Assembly (NCBI GenBank): GCA_002778635.1
Contig: PFAS01000006.1
Span: forward strand, 3,161-17,949
Length of the DNA: 14,789 bases
Source of the DNA: Candidatus Falkowbacteria bacterium CG10_big_fil_rev_8_21_14_0_10_43_11
Lineage (GTDB): Bacteria; Patescibacteriota; Patescibacteriia; Patescibacteriales; XYC2-FULL-47-12
Direction: 5' to 3'
Shown here in pieces: positions 5,983-13,098 of the stretch. The stretch's first letter is position 1; each line of letters opens with the position of its first letter. Both the position numbers and the translations under genes were made by a program. Under the pieces are notes generated by a model. The model worked only from the letters and a program-made list of their open reading frames with translations. It was not told where the DNA came from and did not search any database.

Positions 5983-7950
5983 ATGTATGTAAATATAATT
6001 CCCCTCACTAAAATTCCCCTTGCTAAACCTCAAGTTTATACTTACGAGGCCGGTGATTTAGCGAACGACCTAAAAATCGGACAAGTGGTGGAAGTGCCGC
6101 TTTACAATCGCGTGACCGCGGGCATCGTGGCCGGTTTTTCCGAAACCGCGCCGGCAAATATAATATATAAGAAAGTCGCGCGCGTTCTTGACCTTTATTC
6201 AATTGTGAGCGAGCGCGATTTGAAGCTCGCGCGATTTATCAGCGAATATTATTATTCTTCTTTGGGTTTAGTTTTAAAACAGCTAACGCCGGAACTGCCG
6301 CGCAAACAAACAAAAAAATTGCTGGCGAGTTTGGCAAAAATAAATTTATCGCTGATTAATTTAAGCTATGCCAAGGGGCAAGAAAGAAAGGGCACTGCCC
6401 CCTATCTGCTTATTGGCGCTCCGACCGAACGGCTGGAACGCTATCGCGAAGCGATAATACAAACTCTTAAAGAAAAAAAACAAATTTTATTTTTAGTGCC
6501 GGAACTGATTTTATTAACGCAAACGGAGCTTTGGCTAAAGCAAAATTTTTCCCATCAAACCATAGCGCTTTTACATAGCGATTTATCCAAATCAAACCAG
6601 CTGATTAACTGGCGCCAAGCGCAAACGGGCGGCGCGCTGATTTTTTTAGGCGCCCGCCAAGCTGTTTTTGCCTCTTTTTACGATTTAGGCCTGATAATTG
6701 TTGAAGAGGAGCAAAACTTGAGCTACAAGCAGTGGGATATGAACCCGCGCTACGACGCGCGCACGGTTGCCGAAAAAAAAGCCGCGCTTTATAATTGCCG
6801 CTTGATTTTTGGCGCAAACGCGCCGACGATTAACGCTTATTTTAAGGCACAAACTCTACCTCCCCGCTTTCACTTCGTTCAAGCACCCCTCCTTAGTAAG
6901 GAGGGGGGTAATATCCCCACTATTCCTCCCCTTGCTAAGGGGAGGTGCCCAAAGGGCGGAGGGGCTATTATTGACATGCGCCAAGAATTGTCCGGCGGCA
7001 ATTACTCTATTTTTTCCGACGCCTTGCAACAAGCGCTCGCGCAGACCCTGCGGCAAAAAAAACAAGCGATAATATTCGTCAATCGCCGCGGCGAATCAAC
7101 CTTTGTCATGTGCCGCGACTGCGGCGCGGTTTTGCGCTGTCCGCGCTGCAATATCGCGCTGATGGAACACGCGAACAAAACTTTGAGCTGCAACCATTGC
7201 AATTATAAAACCGCGTCTCCGCTCGCCTGCCCCGCTTGCCGCTCGCCTCGCATCAAAGGATTCGGCATCGGCGTGGAAAAGGTGGAAATGGAATTAAAAA
7301 AAATAGGCGGCGGCGCGCGCATTGCCCGCTTAGACGCGGGTTCGGCTTCGCGACAAAAAAATATCAAGCAAAGATACGCCGAATTTACCGCCGGCCAAAT
7401 TGACATTTTAGTCGGCACGCAAATTGCCCTGCCGATAACTTCAGCAAATTTGGAACTAATCGCGGCCATCAATATTGATTCCATTTTAAACTTTCCCGAC
7501 TGGCGAACCGACGAGCGCGCTTGGCATATTTTACGACAAATCACCGGCCGAAACGACATTAAGCGCGCGCTTATCCAAACTTATAATCCGGAAAATAAAA
7601 TACTGCGATATATTTCCCGCACGGACTTTGACGGTTTTTATCAAGAAGAGCTAAAAAACAGAAAAATTTTTCAATACCCTCCTTACCTCAAAATAATTAA
7701 ATTAATCTGCAAAAGCGACGATTATGATTATTTACTGCGCGAAAGCGTAAAGATAGCGGAAAAATTAAAGCAAGAATTGGCCGGGCAAAAAATTATCGGC
7801 CCCATCCGGCCAATTCCGGAAAAAATGCGTAATTTTTGGCAAAGAGAAATTATAATTAAACTTGATTTAAATTATAAAAATGATAAACTGGAAAATATCT
7901 TGCGTAATTTAACGGGCGAGTGGAGTATTGATATAGACCCGCTAACTTAA
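5983..7950 (+). CDS. priA: Primosomal protein N' (PriA) with degenerate helicase motifs
   Basis: 655 residues. PriA normally restarts stalled replication forks by binding forked DNA, unwinding it with ATP and loading the primosome. The N-terminal DNA-binding region (1-105) is present. The zinc domain is intact, with eight cysteines (C377, C380, C386, C389, C403, C406, C416, C419). The helicase motifs are not: the Walker A position reads 'IGAPTERLERY' (144-154) without the GKT; the DEEH box reads E241-E-E-Q244; the GSATPS motif reads 'GANAPT' (277-282); motif V reads 'GTQIALPI' (478-485) rather than GTQMIAKG; motif VI reads 'QITGRNDI' (519-526) rather than QVAGRAGR. It may be a structural, non-ATPase restart protein. 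Residues about 301-328 are an insertion encoded by a palindromic repeat. The start ATG 5983 has no Shine-Dalgarno and follows GACTTT micro-repeats. Confidence 0.9.
   Translation: MYVNIIPLTKIPLAKPQVYTYEAGDLANDLKIGQVVEVPLYNRVTAGIVAGFSETAPANIIYKKVARVLDLYSIVSERDLKLARFISEYYYSSLGLVLKQLTPELPRKQTKKLLASLAKINLSLINLSYAKGQERKGTAPYLLIGAPTERLERYREAIIQTLKEKKQILFLVPELILLTQTELWLKQNFSHQTIALLHSDLSKSNQLINWRQAQTGGALIFLGARQAVFASFYDLGLIIVEEEQNLSYKQWDMNPRYDARTVAEKKAALYNCRLIFGANAPTINAYFKAQTLPPRFHFVQAPLLSKEGGNIPTIPPLAKGRCPKGGGAIIDMRQELSGGNYSIFSDALQQALAQTLRQKKQAIIFVNRRGESTFVMCRDCGAVLRCPRCNIALMEHANKTLSCNHCNYKTASPLACPACRSPRIKGFGIGVEKVEMELKKIGGGARIARLDAGSASRQKNIKQRYAEFTAGQIDILVGTQIALPITSANLELIAAINIDSILNFPDWRTDERAWHILRQITGRNDIKRALIQTYNPENKILRYISRTDFDGFYQEELKNRKIFQYPPYLKIIKLICKSDDYDYLLRESVKIAEKLKQELAGQKIIGPIRPIPEKMRNFWQREIIIKLDLNYKNDKLENILRNLTGEWSIDIDPLT
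6884..6965. repeat. Palindromic repeat element inserted in frame in priA
   Basis: Three hairpins in a row. The first has 10-bp arms CCCCTCCTTA/TAAGGAGGGG (6886-6895, 6897-6906), the second 9-bp arms CCTCCCCTT/AAGGGGAGG (6925-6933, 6937-6945), and the third is GCCCAAAGGGC (6947-6957). The ends also pair (CCCCTCC 6886-6892 with GGAGGGG 6958-6964). It encodes about 28 residues rich in Gly, Pro and Lys just before the conserved 'IIDMRQE'. I recall this kind of C-rich palindrome as a dispersed intergenic repeat in many bacterial genomes. Confidence 0.8.
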
Positions 7951-8121
7951 AAGAAATGCGTAGAAATATACTCCCCCGCCGCGGCGGCGTGGTCGCGAAA
8001 TACATAGAAATTAAGTAGAAGACAACGAAACGCAATTGTATTTCTATGTATTTCGCGCTTATGAGCGTAGCGAATAAGCGCATATTTCTATTTATTTCTT
8101 CTGTACTTTTTATCTTATTCT
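7951..8121. repeat. Nested inverted repeats between priA and def
   Basis: This 171-bp gap is almost all palindrome. The outer arms are TAGAAATAT/ATATTTCTA (7961-7969, 8082-8090). Inside are a GC palindrome (CGCCGCGGCG, about 7977-7986), a perfect 18-bp inverted repeat CGCGAAATACATAGAAAT (7994-8011) with its complement at 8040-8057, and GCGCTTAT/ATAAGCGC (8055-8062, 8074-8081). Either strand could fold into a branched structure. It may be a mobile palindromic element, a structured RNA or a terminator; no run of T follows a stem cleanly. Confidence 0.7.
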
Positions 8122-8610
8122 ATGTCCGCAAAAATTCTTCCAATAAAAATATACCCCGACAAAATCCTCCGTCAAAAAGCCGCTAAAATAAACAGGCTGG
8201 ACAAAAAAATTCAGCGGCTTATTTTAGACATGGGCAAAACCATGCTGGCCAAAGAAGGCGCCGGCCTCGCCGCGCCGCAGGTTGGCGAAAGCATCCGCCT
8301 CATTGTCGTTAATACCAAAAACGGCGTGCTCGCGATGATTAATCCAAAAATTACGCGCCGTTCCTGGAGCAAAGAACCGGGCGAGGAGGGCTGTTTGTCC
8401 CTACCTGACATCATCGGCCAAGTCAAGCGTTCTAAAAAAATAAAGGTGATTTATTACAACGAAGATAATAAGCAAATTAAACTTTCGGCCGCAGGCCTGT
8501 TCGCGCGCGTGATTCAGCACGAGGTTGACCATTTAAACGGCGTATTGTTTATTGATTATCTAAAGAAAAAAGGTCTGCCCGCAAAATTTCGCGAACAGAC
8601 CTTAAGATAA
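8122..8610 (+). CDS. def: Peptide deformylase
   Basis: 162 residues, within the usual range. It removes the formyl group from the N-terminal formylmethionine of new proteins as they leave the ribosome. All three signature motifs are intact: 'GAGLAAPQVG' (46-55), 'EEGCLSLP' (88-95) and 'QHEVDHLNG' (132-140). The metal ligands are C91, H133 and H137, and E134 is the catalytic glutamate. The C-terminus is short and lysine-rich. The start ATG 8122 has no Shine-Dalgarno. The gene lies 10 bp upstream of fmt, the enzyme that adds the formyl group, so the pair is almost certainly co-transcribed. Confidence 0.97.
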   Translation: MSAKILPIKIYPDKILRQKAAKINRLDKKIQRLILDMGKTMLAKEGAGLAAPQVGESIRLIVVNTKNGVLAMINPKITRRSWSKEPGEEGCLSLPDIIGQVKRSKKIKVIYYNEDNKQIKLSAAGLFARVIQHEVDHLNGVLFIDYLKKKGLPAKFREQTLR

Positions 8611-8620
8611 CAATTCTAGA

Positions 8621-9562
8621 ATGTCCGCTCAAAAATACAACATAATCTTTATCGGCACGCCCGAATATTCCGTGCCTACTTCGGAAGCGCTCATCGCGGA
8701 TGAGCGTTTTGACGTTGTTGCCGTTATTACCGCGCCCGACGCGCCGGTCGGCCGAAAACAAATCCTTACTCACCCGCCGGTAAAAATCGCGGCGGAAAAA
8801 TATGCTTTGCCAATTCTCCAACCCGCAAACATTAAAACAGTTGCATCAAAAATTAAACAATTATCGCCAGATGCCGTTATCGTCATCGCCTACGGCCAAA
8901 TTATCCCGCCGGCTATTTTAAATTTGCCAAAATTTGGCTGTCTTAACTTGCACGCGTCGCTTTTGCCAAAATACCGCGGCGCCTCGCCGATTCAGACGGC
9001 CATTGCCGCGGGCGATAAAATTACCGGCGTAACGCTGATGAAAATGGACGCCGGCCTTGACACCGGGCCGATTATCGCGCAAAATCAATTAACTATCGCC
9101 GTGGACGAAACCGGCGAGTCGTTGCATGACAAATTGGCGGCTTTAAGCGCGGAGATTTTAATAAAATATTTGCCAGATTACTTAGCCGGTAAATTAAAAC
9201 CAAATTATCAAGATAATTCGCTTGCAACTTATGCGCCAAAATTAACCCGCCAGAGTGGCCGGATTGATTGGCATAAACCGGCGGAAAAAATTGAGCGACT
9301 CGTGCGCGCCTATTACCCTTGGCCCGGAACTTGGACCAAATGGAAGGGCAAGATTTTAAAAATAATTTCAGTTGATTCCAAAATTTTAAAAATTAATAAA
9401 TATAAAGTTGGGCAAGTATTTTTAGTTAAAAATCAGTTGGCGGTGCAGTGCGGACAAGATGCGATAATAATAAAAAAATTACAGCTGGAGGGAAAACAAA
9501 CGGTAGACGGCGAAAAATTTTTGCTTGGCTATAAAAATATTATAAACAATATTTTAAAATAA
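8621..9562 (+). CDS. fmt: Methionyl-tRNA formyltransferase
   Basis: 313 residues, a normal Fmt length. It transfers a formyl group from 10-formyl-tetrahydrofolate to initiator Met-tRNA. The N-terminal Rossmann-type catalytic domain (about 6-205) shows 'IIFIGTPEYSVP' near the start and the signature 'NLHASLLPKYRG' (109-120). N109, H111 and D147 (in 'MDAGLDTGP') match the catalytic triad of E. coli Fmt (N106, H108, D144). The C-terminal tRNA-binding domain (about 215-313) begins with 'RIDWHKPAEKIERLVRAYYPWPGTW'-type sequence, truncated here by my description only. ATG 8621 follows def by 10 bp, and no Shine-Dalgarno is visible, so translational coupling is likely. Confidence 0.97.
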   Translation: MSAQKYNIIFIGTPEYSVPTSEALIADERFDVVAVITAPDAPVGRKQILTHPPVKIAAEKYALPILQPANIKTVASKIKQLSPDAVIVIAYGQIIPPAILNLPKFGCLNLHASLLPKYRGASPIQTAIAAGDKITGVTLMKMDAGLDTGPIIAQNQLTIAVDETGESLHDKLAALSAEILIKYLPDYLAGKLKPNYQDNSLATYAPKLTRQSGRIDWHKPAEKIERLVRAYYPWPGTWTKWKGKILKIISVDSKILKINKYKVGQVFLVKNQLAVQCGQDAIIIKKLQLEGKQTVDGEKFLLGYKNIINNILK

Positions 9563-9583
9563 TCGTTCTTTGGAAAGAAAAAA

Positions 9584-9808
9584 ATGAAAAAAACCAGATA
9601 TCAATTCAATGCGGGTGACTTAGTAAAATTTACCGAATCGGTGGGAGTAAAATCAATTTTTAAACCGGAAACATTTGTCTGCCAAATAATACAGTCTGAC
9701 CGCCAAAAAAGTACTGTACAAATATTATCATGCTTTCGTCGCGGAGAAACAATGATAATGGAAAACTCTGCTCTTTCTAAATTTTCTCCGCCGACCTCCT
9801 TAATGTAA
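9584..9808 (+). CDS. Small hypothetical protein at the end of the def-fmt operon
   Basis: 74 residues, family not recognised. No signal peptide or membrane span. 'NAGDLVKF' near 9-16 and alternating hydrophobic stretches ('FVCQIIQ', 'STVQILSCF') suggest a small beta-barrel, like the SH3/KOW-like 'GDLV' proteins, but this is only a guess. Two cysteines (33 and 50) show no metal motif. The gene starts 21 bp after the fmt stop. A weak GGAAAG lies 7-8 nt before ATG 9584, one of the few Shine-Dalgarno-like sequences on this strand. It ends 29 bp before a strong terminator, which supports it as the real last gene of the operon. Confidence 0.65.
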   Translation: MKKTRYQFNAGDLVKFTESVGVKSIFKPETFVCQIIQSDRQKSTVQILSCFRRGETMIMENSALSKFSPPTSLM

Positions 9809-9837
9809 AATTAGGTGGCATTAAACGGCAAAAAAAT

Positions 9838-9870
9838 AAAAACGCCTTCGGCAACCGTCGAGGCGTTTTT
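9838..9870. terminator. Bidirectional terminator between the def-fmt operon and secF
   Basis: A 10-bp stem AAAAACGCCT/AGGCGTTTTT (9838-9847, 9861-9870) with an inner CGG-CAA-CCG hairpin. T-tracts follow on both strands, so it can end the plus-strand operon (last stop 9808) and the minus-strand secDF transcript (last stop 9898). Confidence 0.9.
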
Positions 9871-9897
9871 CTTATTTCTGATTTTAATTTTTTACTT

Positions 9898-10818
9898 TTA
9901 ACTTCTCCTCTGCCATTTTTCCCAAATTACGAGTATTGGCGCGGCAATAAAAATTGACGAGTAAGCGCCGGACGCGATGCCGATAGTCAAGGCAAGTATG
10001 AAATAACGGACGGTTTCGCCGCCAAAAAATAATAAAGCGAGCAAAGCCAAAACGGTCGTTAAAGTAGTGTTGACCGAGCGCGCGAGAGTTTGGTTGATGC
10101 TGGTATTAACCGTGCCCAAAAAATCTTCGCTGGAGCGCGGCAAATTTTCCCGCACGCGGTCCAAAACGACAATCGTGTCGTTAATGCTGTAACCTAAAAC
10201 CGTCAACAGCGCGGCGATAAAAGACGAATCAATTTCAATTCCCCAATATTTTCCCAAAACAGCGAATACGCCGACGACCAGTATTATGTCATGAAATAAA
10301 GCAATGACGGACGCGACACCGTATTTCCAGGAAGCGACCGGTTTGGAAACGCGGCGGAACGACCAGGCAATATAGGAAATAATCACGATTAGGCAAATAA
10401 CAATGGCGTAGGCCGCTTTTCTTTTTAATTCCTGGCCGATGCTCGGACCGATAGTTTCAAAATGCAATTCTTCCACTTGTTTTAAAACAGCTCCGGTGGC
10501 AGTGGCGTTATTACCCTGCTTTAAAGCCGACAGCATTGTCTGATGTTGTTCTTCCGTTACTTCCTTAAAGCGCAGCTGTGCTCCCTTTTCGTCAATTAAT
10601 TGTACGCTAATTGCGCCAATATTAAGGGCTTCCGCCTGTTTTTTGATGTCTTGGGCAATCGGCCGCTCTTCTTTATTTTGATAAACGACCTCCAGCAAAC
10701 TGCCACCGGTAAAATCAATTCCGGGTTTTAACCCGAAAACGGTAAAACAAACTATGCCGGCCAAAGTAACCAGTCCGGCGACGCTTAACCATAATTTTGC
10801 TCTATATATCAAACGCAT
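9898..10818 (-). CDS. secF: Protein translocase subunit SecF
   Basis: 306 residues from ATG 10818. A TTG nine codons upstream (10845) overlaps secD, but the usual SecF start falls at this ATG. SecF is an inner-membrane RND-type protein that, with SecD, uses the proton gradient to pull proteins out of the Sec channel. It has TM1 at about 9-28, then 'GLKPGIDFTGGSLLEV' (29-44), an extracytoplasmic domain to about 130, and five more membrane segments from about 136 to 298. The TM4 signature 'GYSINDTIVVLDRVREN' (209-225) is intact, with D214 as the likely proton-relay aspartate. The gene begins one nucleotide after the secD stop, consistent with translational coupling. It ends in TAA before the shared terminator. 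Confidence 0.95.
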   Translation of the reverse strand: MRLIYRAKLWLSVAGLVTLAGIVCFTVFGLKPGIDFTGGSLLEVVYQNKEERPIAQDIKKQAEALNIGAISVQLIDEKGAQLRFKEVTEEQHQTMLSALKQGNNATATGAVLKQVEELHFETIGPSIGQELKRKAAYAIVICLIVIISYIAWSFRRVSKPVASWKYGVASVIALFHDIILVVGVFAVLGKYWGIEIDSSFIAALLTVLGYSINDTIVVLDRVRENLPRSSEDFLGTVNTSINQTLARSVNTTLTTVLALLALLFFGGETVRYFILALTIGIASGAYSSIFIAAPILVIWEKWQRRS

Positions 10819-10819
10819 A

Positions 10820-12850
10820 TTATAATAGTTTACTCTTAACCCCAAACAACCAGTTTATTTTGGCCATTCTTTCCGAAATCGCAAATTTCATTATATACTT
10901 GGTAATAATCAACGCGCTGAACATGCTCACCAGTACGCCCAGCGTGAGCGTTACGGCAAAGCCCTTGATAATACTGGTGCCAAACTGGATTAAAATAATG
11001 CAAGTTAAAAGCGTAGTGACATTGCCGTCCCGAATTGACGGCCAAGCGCGGCGAAAAGATTCGTTTAGCGCGATTTGCCATGGTTTGCTTGCCCGCAATT
11101 CTTCGACCAGGCGGGAAAAAATCAACACATTGGCGTCCACCGCCATGCCGATAGACAAAATAAAACCGGCAATGCCCGCTAATGTAAGCGTTACCGGCCA
11201 TAATTTAAATAAAGCTAAAATAATAAGGCCGTAGATTCCTAAAGTGAAAACCGAAATTAATCCCGGCAGACGGTAGATGAATGCCATAAACAAGGCGACC
11301 AATAATATTCCCCAAAGCCCGGCGCGCAAACTCGCGTCAACCGACGCTTTGCCGAGCGTTGCGCCGACCGTGTTTTGATTAACTAGTTTTATCGGCACGG
11401 GCAGAGCGCCGGCAGTTAGCCGTTGAGCCAATAATTTTGCTTCTTTGATGGTAAATTTACCGGTTATAACCGCATCGCCCGATGTAATCGCTTCGTTCAC
11501 GGTTGGTATGCTAATCGGCAGGCCGTCTAAAAAAATCGCGACCGGCTTGCCGACGTTGCGTTTGGTAATATCGGCAAACAAATCTTTTCCCTCTGAATTA
11601 AAAGACAAAAGCACTTCCGGCGAATTGTCGTTGGGATTAAATTCCACTGCCGCGCGCTGCAAGTATTTGCCGGAGAGTTGCGTGTTTTTCCAAGCGTCTT
11701 CCGGACCGACAATGTCTTCTTTAGTTTGTTTTTTAATTAAAATACGGCTGATTTTATATTCATAAAGCGTTCGTTCGTTCGTTTTGTAAATTAAATGAAA
11801 ACCAAACTGCGTTTCCACAATGTCGGAAATAGAACCTACCGCCTGCGCAAAAACAGCGTCAGAGAATTCTTCCACCATTGTTTCTTTGGTAAACCAGCCC
11901 AATTGCCCTTTGGAAGTTTTCGCGCCCGGTTCACTGGAATTTTCCGCCGCAAGCTCGGAAAAATTCTGCGGCGTCGCTTTGGCTTTTAATTCGACAATTT
12001 TTTGCCGCGCTTCGTCTTTGGTTATTTTACTTTCACAGCGCTCGGCGCCTTCGTAGCAAATTAAAATATGGCTCGCTTCCGCCTCTTTTTTATCCAAACC
12101 CAAATCCCCTTCTTTGGCCGCTTTTTTATCTTCAATTTTTATAACATCAAAATCTTTGTCGGAAACAATTAATTCCGGCGATACTTTGCCGACGGCTGAA
12201 ACCTGCGCCCGCTGGTAAATTTGCAGATTAGCGCCGTCGCTATTTTTTATCCAGCCCAAATCGCCAGCATTGTCTTTAGTCGCCTCGTCTTCGCTGTATT
12301 GCTTAACAAGCGCGGAAAAATCTTCGCCCTTAGAAGCTTTGGCTAAAATTTCCTTAGCTTTTTTCTCCGCGTCTTTATTAAACTTATCCATTGACTTTTG
12401 CTGCTCCGCCGTCAGTTCTTTGCTGTCCGTGTTTTGCTCTTTAAATTCCAAAAGAGGCGTTTCGCCAATCATCTTTATCGCTTGATTGACGTCTTTGATG
12501 CCCGCGAGTTCCACGATCAGGCGATAACGATCGCCGGAAATCGCCGTCTGCACTATCGGTTCGCTAACGCCAAAAACATTGATGCGCCGCTCCACCACGT
12601 CGCGCACGCCTTCCAGCGCCTGCGCTTGTTCGCCGGTTTTAATCTGCGATACATCGGCTTCGTACATTAAGCGCGTGCCGCCCAACAAATCCAAACCCAA
12701 ACGGAAAGGAATTTCTTTGGTTTTGGGCAGCCATAATTTATCCGCGTAACGGTTGTAAATACCGCCAAAATCAACCAAAGCGGCCGCAAGAGTTAAAATA
12801 ACGATGCCGACGATAATGACTCTGGTTTTTTGTTTTTCGGACTTAAACAT
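10820..12850 (-). CDS. secD: Protein translocase subunit SecD with inserted parvulin (PpiC) domain
   Basis: 676 residues from ATG 12850 (a TTG at 12859 is less likely). TM1 is at about 10-29, followed by 'FRLGLDLLGGTRL' (49-61) and the first extracytoplasmic segment up to 'IGETPLLEF' (about 128-136). The usual continuation 'NTQLSGKYLQRAAVEF' resumes only near 389, then 'LDGLPISIP', 'LTAGALPVPIKL' and five membrane segments with 'GMAVDANVLIFSRL' (568-581; D572 is the likely proton-relay residue). Between about 139 and 382 lies an insertion. A complete parvulin-type prolyl isomerase unit spans about 258-356, with 'ASHILI' (H261), 'QLGWF' and 'FGFHLIYK' (H352). It is flanked by an incomplete parvulin-like segment (about 163-241, with 'GDLGW') and a lone first-strand-like 'KISRILIKK' (366-374). 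The insert would face outside the membrane. No clear promoter or Shine-Dalgarno is seen. Confidence 0.93.
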   Translation of the reverse strand: MFKSEKQKTRVIIVGIVILTLAAALVDFGGIYNRYADKLWLPKTKEIPFRLGLDLLGGTRLMYEADVSQIKTGEQAQALEGVRDVVERRINVFGVSEPIVQTAISGDRYRLIVELAGIKDVNQAIKMIGETPLLEFKEQNTDSKELTAEQQKSMDKFNKDAEKKAKEILAKASKGEDFSALVKQYSEDEATKDNAGDLGWIKNSDGANLQIYQRAQVSAVGKVSPELIVSDKDFDVIKIEDKKAAKEGDLGLDKKEAEASHILICYEGAERCESKITKDEARQKIVELKAKATPQNFSELAAENSSEPGAKTSKGQLGWFTKETMVEEFSDAVFAQAVGSISDIVETQFGFHLIYKTNERTLYEYKISRILIKKQTKEDIVGPEDAWKNTQLSGKYLQRAAVEFNPNDNSPEVLLSFNSEGKDLFADITKRNVGKPVAIFLDGLPISIPTVNEAITSGDAVITGKFTIKEAKLLAQRLTAGALPVPIKLVNQNTVGATLGKASVDASLRAGLWGILLVALFMAFIYRLPGLISVFTLGIYGLIILALFKLWPVTLTLAGIAGFILSIGMAVDANVLIFSRLVEELRASKPWQIALNESFRRAWPSIRDGNVTTLLTCIILIQFGTSIIKGFAVTLTLGVLVSMFSALIITKYIMKFAISERMAKINWLFGVKSKLL

Positions 12851-12919
12851 AATGTTCAATTTGTTTATACTGATTTTGGTGTAAACCCAAACTTTATAAT
12901 CCGAAACTGTTAAATGAAA

Positions 12920-12996
12920 ATTGCTAAATTGTTAAATTGTTACGCAACGAAACTATGACATCAGTGAGCAATTTAACAATTTATCAATTTAACAAT
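12920..12996. repeat. AT-rich inverted and direct repeats upstream of secD
   Basis: ATTGCTAAATTGTTAAATTG (12920-12939) is inversely repeated at 12969-12988 with one mismatch. The 11-mer AATTTAACAAT occurs at 12970-12980 and 12986-12996, and as its complement at 12928-12938. The region lies 70-146 bp upstream of ATG 12850. It could be a regulatory dyad or slippage-derived intergenic DNA. Confidence 0.65.
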
Positions 12997-13055
12997 TGTT
13001 GCATTGTTTTCCATTCTATACTAACCCTAAATTTCTTGCAAGTTGAAAAATAAAA

Positions 13056-13090
13056 GCCCCGGCACCGGTAAATTTTGTACCGGGCGGGGC
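13056..13090 (-). terminator. Terminator of the 183-residue gene
   Basis: Stem GCCCCG/CGGGGC (13056-13061, 13085-13090) with an inner CCGGTA/TACCGG stem (13065-13070, 13078-13083). On the minus strand it is followed by TTTTATTTTT. It begins 8 bp past the stop codon at 13099. Confidence 0.85.
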
Positions 13091-13098
13091 CGTAATTC

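Noticed and set aside
6856..7065. Minus-strand frame inside priA encoding a Pro/Leu-rich peptide
   Set aside because: It is the reverse reading of the palindromic repeat and priA codons. There is no ribosome site or independent support.
7851..8083. Minus-strand frame over the priA end and the palindromic gap
   Set aside because: It has no ribosome site, spans an inverted-repeat region and conflicts with priA.
10819..10845. TTG start adding nine residues to SecF
   Set aside because: It overlaps secD and encodes a segment not typical of SecF. ATG 10818 lies one base after the secD stop.
10797..11234. Plus-strand frame of 145 codons over secD/secF
   Set aside because: It lies opposite well-supported secD membrane segments and is explained as a shadow of their codon pattern.
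12851..12859. TTG start adding three residues to SecD
   Set aside because: ATG at 12850 begins the basic pre-TM1 segment as in other SecD proteins. The TTG has no ribosome site.
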